Assembly (NCBI GenBank): GCA_905182985.1
Contig: CAJJDN010000082.1
Location: 1-64,000, forward strand
Reading direction: 5' to 3'
DNA length: 64,000 nt
DNA from: Paramecium sonneborni
Taxonomy: Eukaryota; Ciliophora; Oligohymenophorea; Peniculida; Parameciidae
Shown here: piece after piece, positions 12,813 to 24,578 of the stretch
Numbering within the stretch: position 1 is the stretch's first letter
Layout: each line of letters starts with the position of its first letter
Translations under genes and position numbers: made by a program
The notes under the pieces: model-generated
What the model was told of the DNA's origin: nothing
The model's database searches: none
Seen by the model: the letters and a program-made list of their open reading frames with translations, nothing else

Positions 12813-13679
12813 TCAAATATCACAACTCTCATTCCATTTTAGATAACCCATAATAACTTCAGGAGCACGATATTATCTTGTGTTTATGATAGGATTATGG
12901 TATTCATAATCAAAGGTAGCATCTCCAAGATCAATGATTTTAAGAATTTCTCTTTCAGGAACCCAAATTCTAAATTTAATGGAATTTAAAATATTACTGT
13001 CTTCCTTTGAAGGGAATAAGTTTATAACACAATTGGTAGTTAGTATATTTTCAGGTTTAGGATCAGTATGAGTAATTTAGTTTTGATGAAAGAATGCAAC
13101 AAAAATGATAATCTACTTGGCAAAGAATTACATATATTTCATAGAAAAGCCAAAATAATTGTTCTATTTTACTATGTCATATAATGATTTCCCTAACTTA
13201 ATGATTATTTTAGAAATACCCTCTCAAAAACCATGAAATAATTATCATATCTTTCAAATGATGTAAACAACCTCACAATATTAAATGCTCCACTTTTATC
13301 CTTGTCTTAAATATACTTTAATATTTTGGTTTCGATTTTGGCTGATTCAATTTATATATCAATTTTAAGATATTTTAATTATACCTTTCTATAGCCAGTA
13401 TGCATGTTTAAATCCAAATAATTTTACTTTCATGACATAGTAATTTTTATTATTAGTAGTGTTGCAAGTCCTGACTTCTAAAACACGACCAAAGGTGTCA
13501 TCTTCTAAAAATCTTGTGATCACAAATTATCCTTCTTTTATTTACATGTCTATTTGATGCTCAAAATAGCCAGCATCTTAATCCTCTTTCTTTTAGTTTC
13601 TTCTTCTCTATTGTTTTTTGTGAGAGTATCTTGAAGAAGATGTTGATCTAAAGGATGATCTTGAAGATGAGGAACTCAT
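12813..13679 (-). pseudogene. LAMMER/CLK-type protein kinase, truncated at a conserved Trp
   Basis: A Ser/Arg-rich head (MSSSSSRSSFRSTSSSRYSH) is followed by a kinase domain: VITRFLEDDTFGRVLEV (Gly-rich loop), YYVMKVK (catalytic Lys), KIETKILKYIQDK (helix C), LGKSLYDIV, ITHTDPKPENIL, KIIDLGDATFDYEYH and TRQYRAPEVIM. This order and the DLGDATF...TRQYRAPE block are those of CLK/LAMMER splicing kinases. Two introns fit (23 nt near 13180 and 43 nt near 13345), giving 266 codons. Two signs of decay are visible: the catalytic loop has DPKPEN instead of DLKPEN, and the Trp of the conserved CDIW is TGA (12813-12815). No LAMMER motif or C-lobe helices are recognisable downstream. Either this is a dead gene or TGA is read through. 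Confidence 0.75.
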
Positions 13680-13985
13680 TAAAAATAAATATATTAATTA
13701 TTTGATTATTTATCATTCTAATTTTGGGATTATAACCTATTTATTATTTATCATAAATTTTAATTATCATCCTTTCTACTTAGAATTACAATTCAATTTT
13801 ATTTTTATTTCCTCTTTTATAGCTATTTTGAAATAATTAATTCATTCTCTTTTTATTTTAAACCATTTTTCATTTATATTTATTGAATTTCTTAGATATT
13901 CAATAATGGTTTCACAAATGTCTATCATAATTTAATTGTTTATTTATTAAAACTAATTAAAATTGATATAATTTATTTTTAATTA

Positions 13986-14810
13986 ATGACAAAAGAAAAG
14001 AAAGAATAGTTCATCTTCATCATCATCCTGGACTTTATCTTCTTCTGAGAAAAAGATCTTTGTTAACGAATGTAACAAATATAAGGAAAAAAGATAGTCT
14101 AAAATTTGGATACATTTCTACTTCAAAAAGATTTGTACATTAGAGGATTACGATGAATTTTTGTTTTATTTATATGGAAGAATATAAAAGGCTGTAAGAA
14201 TCTCTCTTTCTAAAAGAGCGTCCATGAGATTTGTTACGAATTAGTTCTATTAATAAGAAAACATAAACTATAGATGTAGAGTGGGATTCAAATATGATGA
14301 CGATGAACTCAAAGTTTATTAGGGAAAAGTTTCCGTAAAAACAAAAGATAAGCTTTTTGCCAATCTTATCAAAAGTCTACACTGAAATGTTATAAGAACA
14401 AGGGCATATAGCCAAAGAATAATTGAAGGATTTTCTTAAGTCTCAATAGAAAGAATTGAACTGAGAAAAAGAAAAACCGTTATGGGTTCCTAAAGAATTT
14501 ACTATTGATTAATACATATTCAAAATTAAATAGATTTATGACTTAGTGGTTAACTACAGGAATTCTTTAAATCTGAAAAAGTTGGAGAAATTACATATGA
14601 ATATTTGGAATTATTAATGGAAAAAGGTATTAAAGAATATCTCATCCTTTTGTGTATAAAAGAAAAAAAGGACAGATCTTTTTAATGAAATATTGAAACC
14701 TTTTTAAGTGATCCTAAGTGGCAAAATGAATTTATCAAAAGTATATGCTCACATGAATGCAATAAAAGAAGTGTATTATTTCATTAAATTATGTAATTAT
14801 TTATATTTAT
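13986..14810 (+). pseudogene. Decayed unknown gene with Ser-rich head
   Basis: One open stretch reads a Ser run, then TLSSSEKKIFVNECNKY, KIWIHFYFKKICTLEDYDEF, RVGFKYDDDELKVYQGK and LFANLIKSLH before TGA. A second frame continues with FLPILSKVYTEMLQEQGHIA, KEQLKDFLKSQQKELN, TGA, then EKEKPLWVPKEFTIDQYIF. A third gives KVGEITYEYLELLMEKGIK, TGA after RSFQ, and FLSDPKWQNEFIKS. The pieces are clearly protein-like, but frame changes and TGA codons separate them. A 26-nt intron starting GTCTC could bypass the TGA after ELN; the others have no such explanation. The family is unknown. Confidence 0.5.
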
Positions 14811-14905
14811 TAATTAAATAGTGATATTAAATATTCCATAATGATGTAAATAATCAATTATTGATTTGAAATTACCTTGAAATGGAATATATAATGTGAG
14901 ATTTC

Positions 14906-15418
14906 TAATTATTTTCTGATTTCTTATATGAGATTTAAAGCTCTTATGTTAATCAAAATGCAGTTCAGTAATAACATAGTCTAATGAAAGTATTTAATGC
15001 ATTTGATATTATATTTGTTGCAGAAAGTGGAACTATATTACCATGGTCGCAATCGATGGAAAAAATATTAGTTCTATAAAAAATGTGTATTAAGATTAAT
15101 AAATACTTATTCGCTTATGGTTGTGGAATAAAGGGTTTAGTATTTCTACCAGCATCTAATTTTGATAGAACTTTTTATTTTACTAATGATGAATTACATC
15201 TTTAAAAATACTTTATAGAGAAAAGCACTGGCAATATTTTTTATAATTCTATTTAATTAAAAATTGACTTTATCATTTTGATGGCAACCAAAAAGCAATG
15301 CAGGATTGCATAATTATAAGGTAGCACAAGAGTTTCAGACTTTATGAAATTATATCTTAAACGCTCCTATTTATTTTTTATCATAAAATATAGAAGTATT
15401 TGCCAGTAAAAGTAATGA
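14906..15418 (+). CDS. Hypothetical protein or fragment with an FAYGCG motif
   Basis: A TGA-free frame runs from about 14906 through an ATG at 14984 to TGA at 15416-15418. It reads FDIIFVAESGTILPWSQSM, KINKYLFAYGCGIKGLVFLP and SNFDRTFYFTND. The YGCG turn after a hydrophobic strand recalls the nucleophile elbow of class-I glutamine amidotransferase-like folds, but the catalytic His-Glu pair is not evident, so this is speculation. The 5' end is uncertain because the frame is open upstream of the ATG. Its 3' part (from 15269) is repeated at 16380-16529 as part of the duplicated block. Confidence 0.45.
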
Positions 15419-16378
15419 TAGTATAGTATTGTTATAAAATAGATTTTCCTATTAGATACCTAAATAAATAATAATTATGATTTTTATTTAACTATTGTAA
15501 TAATTTATAAGAGATGATATTTTGAAGCGCATAATAGTATAGTTAGAATAATATGGCTCAAATGTATTACATATAAGTCATTCAAACATAAACACTAATA
15601 TAAACTAAAATGCAAGAGACTTGTCTTTGCAATTATAGAGATATTGATTAATATCTAAGTAAAATAATTAAGTTTATGAAAATATGTATTCTTATTTGAA
15701 AGTACTTTTTTTATTAAAGAGTGGTCTAATTAATTCTTACCTTCATTAATTTTTATTTTTCAATATATATATTATTAAGTGATAATTAATAATTTTTAAG
15801 TAAATTAATTCAATATAAATTTTATAATTAAAAGAAATTCATTAATGAAGGATGATGAAAAATTCAAGGTAAAATTTCTATGGATTAAGAATGATTAAGG
15901 AATAATTGACAAAAGTTTCATTTTTCACCATATTGGGTTTTGAGTAGGAAATGAAATCTAAATGATAATAATAATCAAAACATAAATTAAAAAATAGGAA
16001 TTACTCAGGAGGATATTTAATAGATTAATTAATAAAATGAAAGACCTGAAATTAGAGATGCAAGAATACCTTTGCCAAAGAATAAAAATAAACCTTAAAA
16101 AAAATAAGAATAACGAGATCCAAGATTAGACAATACATCAGGGAAATTAAGTTTAACTAAATATTATAAATCTAAATAAGATTTAAGTTTGAAAGAAATA
16201 ATCTGAAAAACTTGATCAAGAATCAAAATGAAAATTAAATAATTAATTGGAAAATAAAAAGATGGGATAATAAATAAGAATAGTATATAAAAAAAACAAG
16301 ATGAAAATTTTAATTTCTTTATCAATTTAATAATTAATTTTTAAACCAGTAATTAATTAAAAAAAATTTAATAAAAAT
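15269..16378. repeat. Direct repeat copy 1 (1110 bp), probable assembly duplication
   Basis: By eye the sequence is identical to 16380-17489, and a single N at 16379 joins the two. It contains the 3' part of the ORF ending at 15418 and the small broken ORF at 15845. Identical copies abutting one N are typical of contig ends that overlapped but were not merged. Confidence 0.85.
15845..16206 (+). pseudogene. Small broken Gln/Lys-rich ORF
   Basis: It begins MKDDEKFK at 15845. Another frame ends with IGITQEDIQQINQQNERP, RDPRLDNTSGKLSLTKYY and LKEII-TGA at 16204-16206. The two parts are in different frames, and no intron of normal size joins them. The second part looks genuinely coding. The function is unknown. 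It is repeated at 16956-17317 in the duplicated block. Confidence 0.4.
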
Positions 16379-16379
16379 N
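16379..16379. other. Single N joining two identical blocks
   Basis: One undetermined base sits exactly at the junction of the 1110-bp direct repeat. Confidence 0.9.
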
Positions 16380-17489
16380 TTTATCATTTTGATGGCAACC
16401 AAAAAGCAATGCAGGATTGCATAATTATAAGGTAGCACAAGAGTTTCAGACTTTATGAAATTATATCTTAAACGCTCCTATTTATTTTTTATCATAAAAT
16501 ATAGAAGTATTTGCCAGTAAAAGTAATGATAGTATAGTATTGTTATAAAATAGATTTTCCTATTAGATACCTAAATAAATAATAATTATGATTTTTATTT
16601 AACTATTGTAATAATTTATAAGAGATGATATTTTGAAGCGCATAATAGTATAGTTAGAATAATATGGCTCAAATGTATTACATATAAGTCATTCAAACAT
16701 AAACACTAATATAAACTAAAATGCAAGAGACTTGTCTTTGCAATTATAGAGATATTGATTAATATCTAAGTAAAATAATTAAGTTTATGAAAATATGTAT
16801 TCTTATTTGAAAGTACTTTTTTTATTAAAGAGTGGTCTAATTAATTCTTACCTTCATTAATTTTTATTTTTCAATATATATATTATTAAGTGATAATTAA
16901 TAATTTTTAAGTAAATTAATTCAATATAAATTTTATAATTAAAAGAAATTCATTAATGAAGGATGATGAAAAATTCAAGGTAAAATTTCTATGGATTAAG
17001 AATGATTAAGGAATAATTGACAAAAGTTTCATTTTTCACCATATTGGGTTTTGAGTAGGAAATGAAATCTAAATGATAATAATAATCAAAACATAAATTA
17101 AAAAATAGGAATTACTCAGGAGGATATTTAATAGATTAATTAATAAAATGAAAGACCTGAAATTAGAGATGCAAGAATACCTTTGCCAAAGAATAAAAAT
17201 AAACCTTAAAAAAAATAAGAATAACGAGATCCAAGATTAGACAATACATCAGGGAAATTAAGTTTAACTAAATATTATAAATCTAAATAAGATTTAAGTT
17301 TGAAAGAAATAATCTGAAAAACTTGATCAAGAATCAAAATGAAAATTAAATAATTAATTGGAAAATAAAAAGATGGGATAATAAATAAGAATAGTATATA
17401 AAAAAAACAAGATGAAAATTTTAATTTCTTTATCAATTTAATAATTAATTTTTAAACCAGTAATTAATTAAAAAAAATTTAATAAAAAT
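16380..17489. repeat. Direct repeat copy 2 (1110 bp), probable assembly duplication
   Basis: Second copy of 15269-16378. The unique sequence resumes at 17490 with ATCAGATC. Confidence 0.85.
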
Positions 17490-18318
17490 AATCAGATCTT
17501 ATTTTCTTTTTATATGGGAAAGAGAGGGAGTTTATTCTATAAGTGAATACTGCGCTGAGATTATCTTTTTATTTGTTTTAAAATTCACTAATATGTATGA
17601 TATTAATTCTTCTATATAAAAAAATCATTAATCAAAATTTTTAAATTAATAAATATTAAATAAAAATATCAAATAAGAATCTTTACTTAGTGATGGATAT
17701 AATTTAGTCTTTTGTTATTCAATATTGATTGAGCCAAAAAATATTTTTAAATAAATTTACTGAGATGAAATACTTTTCAAAATAAGGACAAATTTATACA
17801 TTTTTTGCCAGCATTTTTTAACTATGTAATTAGTTTTTGAAATTGATTAATTAAAGTATAATATTTACAATATTTTCTTAATATAAAATTATAATTGTTA
17901 TCATGCTACTGCATTTTGCATTAGTGAAATATTTTTTAGGAAATATCTTAAATCTAATTAGATATAAACTGAATATTAAGGTGGGATATGCCAAAACATT
18001 AAAAAAATCACCAATAATTTAATTGCAAACGCCCTCAAATAAAAATTAAATTATTCTTAATATATATATATTTTGAGTATTAATTTATAATTATTTAAAT
18101 TAGTGCTTACATGTATACAAAGAAATTCTATAAAATATTGTATGGCATAAGCTCATATATATATTATATATAATATACAACTAAAATAACTAATAATATA
18201 ATTCAGTGTTTTCTCAAATGAAATTGATTTTTTTGTTTAAAAAAAATTTAATAATCAAATTATAATGAGTTAGTTTGATTTGTCCATTTTTTAAGGAATA
18301 AATTCAAAAAAATAAAAT
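17490..18318. other. No recognisable gene
   Basis: Very AT-rich sequence with short TA runs (near 18060 and 18155). Nothing was identified on either strand. Confidence 0.4.
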
Positions 18319-19110
18319 TCAAGACATAATTACCGATTATAATTTGTTTTATTAGATAACCTATTCCATTATTGATTTAACTGGAGGAGGCTTATATATT
18401 TTGAATTTGAATCTTGGAATTCCTTTATAATTAATAGCTACTTTAGAACTCTCTATAACAAGCTCACTTCATTGATTAGCAGTACTCTTTTATATGTCTA
18501 TGTCTTCATCGAATTGATTAGATAGATTTTATTTTTGTATTAATTGTTGAATTAATTATTTTCAGTGTAAATTTGTCTACAAAGAGGCCATTGTATAAAT
18601 TTTTAACTAATCATCCTAATATAAAAATATGTTATTACAACGCAAAAATGTTTAAAAATTAATTACTTTATATCAAAGGCCTTAATGAATTCAAGATATC
18701 ACGATCTATTCAAATATACGAAAACTACAGGCTTTTGATTAATACTTTGAAAATCATTTGAATTAGAACGAAATTTATTAAAATGTAGTATAAAAACACT
18801 TTAGTTAAAATTATTTAAAGAGTTGAGTATTAAGTCGTGAAAGAATACAATATTTAATAATTTTATCAACAACAATAAATAAACAAGGTGCATTTTAAAA
18901 TTCTCATTATCTTTACAAACTTAAAAATAAATCCGATTTGTATTAGATAGAAAAAAACTAAGGTAATTTTGATGAAACTCAGTTATGACTGAGATGTTGT
19001 AACATGATGTTTTCATAATCACTATTATGGTTTGATTACATAATTTTTTGCTCAATTCAGCCCTTTTAATTATTTTTCTATTTAAAAATTGAATAATCGT
19101 TATTGAGGGT
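18319..19110 (-). pseudogene. Coding-like minus-strand fragments, unknown
   Basis: One piece near 18319-18540 reads QFDEDIDIQKSTANQ, then TGA, then SELVIESSKVAINYKGIPRF and KFKIYKPPPV, ending in TGA at 18319. Its composition is that of real protein. A second open run at about 18700-19110 is Phe/Ile/Asn rich and could be chance. No ATG-to-TGA gene could be built. Confidence 0.35.
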
Positions 19111-20050
19111 CTTAGTTTGACATTGCCTCATGTTCTATTTGGAGGAAAGACTCACTTAATTTTTCCATATATTTAATTTTTGTACAAAGAGATTAAATAT
19201 ATTAATTTCATAGAGATTATATAGATCTCGCAAAATGTTACGTTTTTACAATTAATAGAATTTAATATAGAGTAGTTAAGAATTTATTTTATCAAGTATT
19301 TTTTTTTGAATCTTTATCATGTTTTAATAAATTTAAATATTTTATTAGGCTTACCCTATCAATGAATCAAGAAGGTCAAAACTTTGAATATTCTATTTAA
19401 ATAAATAGAGCTAAATTTTTAGTTGATGTGTAAACTAATATTCTTGCTACTTTATTAGAGACCATCCCTTTTAATTTTTTTTGGTTAGGGCAAATTAGCA
19501 CATCTGTTTGTTTTTTATAAATAGTTTACTTTTTCACCATTTATAGTATTATCTGAAAATTAATGATACATAATCTTCAATAATACTTTATTAATTCAGA
19601 TTCATTTTTTATTTTCTTTAATAATTTACTAGAAATATATTCCTATTAAAAGATAGATACTTTTTTTATTATTATTCATAAACATAACTATTCTTAAGAA
19701 TAACTTTAGTATTTAAAAATAGCAGAATTTTGAAATCATGAGTTATTATTAAGAATCATTTACAAACTAGCAATTAAAAAAAGAGAGCAAACTAAAATTT
19801 CATATAAATTTTTAAAGGAAAACTCTAGTCTGAAAGCAATTGATACAATTTAAATCTTCAGATGCTGCATAATTATAAATTTAAATATAGCAAAAATTTG
19901 ATTATTAAATATTTAAAGTTTAAATATAAATCCGTAAATTAATCTTATGATATTTCATAAGAAAAATAATTGAATAGTGTCATAAAAGCTTTTATTGTTC
20001 ATGATGATCTCAATTAAAAGAAGGAAGAATAAAAAATATTATTTTTTAAT
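19111..20050. other. No recognisable gene
   Basis: AT-rich spacer between coding-like fragments and the WD40 pseudogene. I recognised no motif on either strand. Confidence 0.35.
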
Positions 20051-21707
20051 TCATTTATATAATATTTCAAATGATGAGTATTTTTTATATTTTTTATCCC
20101 ATAATACTAAATATTATCCATTATTGGTCATGGCTCCAAAAGATTTATCCGTTTAACAATTTAATGATGTAATAGTTTCAAATGTGCCATTGTTTAATTA
20201 TCTTATCAAATAAATATGATGCTTGTTTCTTATCAATATCACATTTTTATCTTTATTATGTATTATTTGAAAAAAATAAATAATCTTCACATTCATTATT
20301 CTTAATTAAAGTGATAGTTTTATTTGAATTCTATTAAAAGACTCCATTCAATAATTCAAATACCAAAATATCATTAATTTCCTTATTCTTAGTTACCCAA
20401 AGAAATTATTCATCATTCAGGAAATGTATTTTCTTTCCATATTGAAGAACTTAATTATATTTGAATTCCCATTTTCCTTATAATCCTTTTTCTCAAATTA
20501 TAAAGTGATTATAACCACATGATGCCAATAAAGTTTCAGATTAGTTAAAACTGAGTGAAAGTACTCTATTACTATGTTTATCTAAAAAATACAGAAAAGT
20601 TAGCTCATTCTCGATAAAATCTACTTTCCATACAATTATTTTATGATCATTCCCTCCTGAAATAAGTTGATCCTCCTATTTATTTAAAATTAAACATTAA
20701 ACAGAATTACTATGTTATTTGAATGGTTTTGAACACTTCCACTCATTTTAGTTAATTTATTACCAACAGATAATCTCTTGATAAATACAACCAGAAATGA
20801 AGTTATTTGTTTTTTTGCTATAAACTAAACATAAAACGGGAACACTATGATTATTATAACAATTAGATAATTTAAATCTTCCTTATTCAAAATTCCAAAT
20901 TTTAATCTAACTCATTTCATTTGAAACCATAATAGATTCATCCATATTAAATGCTATTGTATAGCATGATCCAATCTATTTATTTGAATCATCAATTAAT
21001 TGAAATTCAATTTCTTTATTGATCATCAATTAATTTTCAAAATGCTTTTAACTATCCTCAACTTAAATCGCTTTCTTTTATGTCTAGACAATCATTTAAT
21101 AGTTTACTTCATCCAATATTTACAATGCTGTATTTTATTTTGTTTCATTGATATTTCTTAACTTTGTTAATATTTCTTCTCCTTTTTAACTATCTTAAAA
21201 TGATTTAAATAAATTTAATTTCTTTTCAATATTTTGATCCCATGATTAGTTAATTTAATTAATTTGGTCAATTAATGATTTCTGGTTGAATTCATCTAGT
21301 TCTTTTTTGTTAATTAGATTATCTAATTGATCAAAAAAACTATAAGTTGCATTTTCATACCCAATTTTTAATAAATGTTCTATCCACTAATCGACACCTC
21401 CAATTAATTAATCTAATTATTGAATTACATTAAACTTTAATTAAGATAATTGTTTTAAGAGTTTTTCAATCAGTTTTATGTTAATCATTATCACATTCTC
21501 AATGAATTCTTTCTTTTATTTTTAATTTTCTTCAATAATTTTTAAGGCTTTCTTAAAATTCATTAACTATGGTTGCGATTCTAAATTTTCAATACATTCA
21601 GAGCATAAAAGTCTTTGATTCTTCTTTAATTTTAAATCACATGCAACCATCAAAATAGGAAGTTTATGATTAAAAGAACAATGAAGCTCTTCTTCATCTT
21701 CTAACAT
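20051..21707 (-). pseudogene. WD40-repeat protein, broken paralogue of the gene at 24579-26128
   Basis: The N-terminus starts MLEDEEELHCSFNHKLPILM and carries paired Cys (LLCSECIENLE) as in the paralogue. A coiled linker and WD40 blades follow (IKIWNFEQG, NFISGCIYQEIICW, QLISGGNDHKIIVWKVDF, TLLASCGYNHFII). Two lesions are visible. The Trp ending a blade (FII-Trp-E, cf. IIIWER in the paralogue) is TGA at 20493-20495. A run of seven A on the plus strand (20270-20276) shifts the frame by one; after it the paralogue's ILVRHKKYIYLI is matched by VILIRNKHHIYLI. The total span is 3n+1, as a single inserted base predicts. The two lesions could be sequencing errors, but both in one gene beside other relics favour a pseudogene. 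Confidence 0.75.
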
Positions 21708-22629
21708 TTTAGATTAAATCATTTTTAATAAATTATTAATAAAAAAATAAGTAGTCAACTGTTTCTAATTCTATATAAAAAATGGCATGATTTCCAAAAT
21801 GATTTTCTCAATCATTTATTTGTTTTTTTTTATTATAATTTAGTAAATGGTTGTACTCAAGTTAATTCGTCTGAAAAGTATTTTCATCAAGTACTTGCCT
21901 TGTTAATTAATAAAAGTTTTGAGGCCTAGTTTTTCAATAAATTTGATATACCAAATACTAATCCATAATCTTTTTCAAGCAAACAAACCTTTCATCAATA
22001 ATCTATATAACTAATATTTATATTTTAAATTGATTATCAATGATTCAATTTTCATGAGACTTAATCTCGATAACAATGAAATATTAAAGAAGAAGAATAA
22101 AAATATTAAAGAAATTAATTGAATTTTTTTCTCAAAAAATAAAACTTTTTATATCTTACAATTCAAATTTATTATTTTTATATCTAATTAGTATTCCCTT
22201 AATTGATATTCAAACTACTCATAGATAAATAAATTCTTTTATTTTAACTAAGAAAAATTTCTTTTATCAAAATATCTCTTAAAACCGTTTAGTATTAATT
22301 ATTTCTCCTTCTTACAAAAAATTATTGAATTCATTGATTATAACAAAGCATATCATTTTTTTTGGAAATGCTACTGAAAAAGATCATTTGATTATCTTTA
22401 TAAAAGTAATTGATTAAGAATGAATTGAATAATTACAACAAGTTGTTTAATTGATCATTTTTATATTCAAATAGATTTAGCTCAATAATAAAATATTGGT
22501 AGACTTTCATATTAAAAGTCATACGGTGCTTAAGGATTATTTTTTCTAATAGAAAAAAAGTAGATTTTCAAATCTTTATTAAAGAATTACTTCGTTTTTA
22601 TTTTAATAAGGATGTATGAATAATTAAAT
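21465..22629. repeat. Direct repeat copy 1 (1165 bp), probable assembly duplication
   Basis: Identical by eye to 22631-23795, with a single N at 22630. It includes the first 80 codons of the broken WD40 gene and its upstream region. Confidence 0.85.
21840..22510 (-). other. Weak coding-like minus-strand region upstream of the WD40 relic
   Basis: An ATG at 22510 opens a 59-codon frame (MKVYQYFIIELNLFEYKN...) ending in TGA at 22331. A second frame continues with IIFCKKEKQLILNGFKRYF and LREYQLDIKIINLN. The frames do not join by a normal intron. It may be a relic; the family is unknown. It is repeated at 23006-23676. Confidence 0.3.
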
Positions 22630-22630
22630 N
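22630..22630. other. Single N joining two identical blocks
   Basis: One undetermined base sits exactly at the junction of the 1165-bp direct repeat. Confidence 0.9.
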
Positions 22631-23795
22631 TTCAATCAGTTTTATGTTAATCATTATCACATTCTCAATGAATTCTTTCTTTTATTTTTAATTTTCTTCA
22701 ATAATTTTTAAGGCTTTCTTAAAATTCATTAACTATGGTTGCGATTCTAAATTTTCAATACATTCAGAGCATAAAAGTCTTTGATTCTTCTTTAATTTTA
22801 AATCACATGCAACCATCAAAATAGGAAGTTTATGATTAAAAGAACAATGAAGCTCTTCTTCATCTTCTAACATTTTAGATTAAATCATTTTTAATAAATT
22901 ATTAATAAAAAAATAAGTAGTCAACTGTTTCTAATTCTATATAAAAAATGGCATGATTTCCAAAATGATTTTCTCAATCATTTATTTGTTTTTTTTTATT
23001 ATAATTTAGTAAATGGTTGTACTCAAGTTAATTCGTCTGAAAAGTATTTTCATCAAGTACTTGCCTTGTTAATTAATAAAAGTTTTGAGGCCTAGTTTTT
23101 CAATAAATTTGATATACCAAATACTAATCCATAATCTTTTTCAAGCAAACAAACCTTTCATCAATAATCTATATAACTAATATTTATATTTTAAATTGAT
23201 TATCAATGATTCAATTTTCATGAGACTTAATCTCGATAACAATGAAATATTAAAGAAGAAGAATAAAAATATTAAAGAAATTAATTGAATTTTTTTCTCA
23301 AAAAATAAAACTTTTTATATCTTACAATTCAAATTTATTATTTTTATATCTAATTAGTATTCCCTTAATTGATATTCAAACTACTCATAGATAAATAAAT
23401 TCTTTTATTTTAACTAAGAAAAATTTCTTTTATCAAAATATCTCTTAAAACCGTTTAGTATTAATTATTTCTCCTTCTTACAAAAAATTATTGAATTCAT
23501 TGATTATAACAAAGCATATCATTTTTTTTGGAAATGCTACTGAAAAAGATCATTTGATTATCTTTATAAAAGTAATTGATTAAGAATGAATTGAATAATT
23601 ACAACAAGTTGTTTAATTGATCATTTTTATATTCAAATAGATTTAGCTCAATAATAAAATATTGGTAGACTTTCATATTAAAAGTCATACGGTGCTTAAG
23701 GATTATTTTTTCTAATAGAAAAAAAGTAGATTTTCAAATCTTTATTAAAGAATTACTTCGTTTTTATTTTAATAAGGATGTATGAATAATTAAAT
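22631..23795. repeat. Direct repeat copy 2 (1165 bp), probable assembly duplication
   Basis: Second copy of 21465-22629. It holds a truncated duplicate of the WD40 N-terminus (start codon at 22873) that ends at the N. Confidence 0.85.
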
Positions 23796-23889
23796 CAGAA
23801 GAAAAATAATCGAAAATATTTTTGATCTTTAATTTATGGAGAGTAGACCTATCAAATGTAGTGAAAAATTATATAAAAAAGTAATTATA

Positions 23890-24180
23890 TCAAATTAATT
23901 TGTGTATTCCCAATATTGCAGACAACTCAACCAAATTACCAGTCTTTTCAGAAAAAACCTACTTTTTATTATTCATAAGATCCTCCCCTGCTAAAATTTC
24001 TACATTCATTATATATAAGTTTTTCTACTTCTATGATCGATATATTTTAGCTTTTTATTAATCGTCTTCAATGATTGTTTTTCCTTTCTAAAATAAAGTG
24101 ACCAAAAAAAAGGATATAAAACTAATAGCGTTACAACTATTAACCAATATTTTAAATAATTAAAAAATTAAGCTAGTCAT
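23890..24180 (-). CDS. Hypothetical small protein with one hydrophobic segment
   Basis: Open frame of 96 residues starting MTSLIFQLFKILVNSC, with a hydrophobic stretch ISFFLVTLF near residues 20-35, then a charged region (KGKTIIEDDQQKAKIYRS) and AGEDLMNNKKQVFSEKTG, ending in TGA at 23890. It could be a small membrane-anchored protein or an exon of something larger. No family was recognised. Length alone does not prove coding in this base composition. Confidence 0.4.
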
Positions 24181-24578
24181 AGGGCTTGATTAGTTAATTT
24201 CAATGCTCATATGAGAAAAGGTTTAAATTTGCTAATAGAATTTTAAAGCTTTGTCAAAAAATATTGAATTCCCCTCTCTTTTTAATTAAGCTGATTTTTT
24301 GGATTTTTATTTTATAGGGAAGTTATAGGGAAGCTGCTGTTTGTTAATAGGAGCATAATTTTATTGAGAAAATCCAAATATTTTTTGGGACTACTATTTA
24401 TTGTAGAGAGATGTTTTTATATTATTATAACTATATATCATAAACCATTTTAATCAAAAGAATTATGAACTTCTTATTTTCAGAATAATTTAACTATTCT
24501 TAATACAATTTAAATGTAGAAAATAGGAAAACTAGAAATTTGGTGATAAAATAGATAAAAAATATTGCTTTTGATTTA
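24181..24578. other. Spacer, nothing recognised
   Basis: AT-rich sequence between a small ORF and the 3' end of the WD40 gene. Confidence 0.4.
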
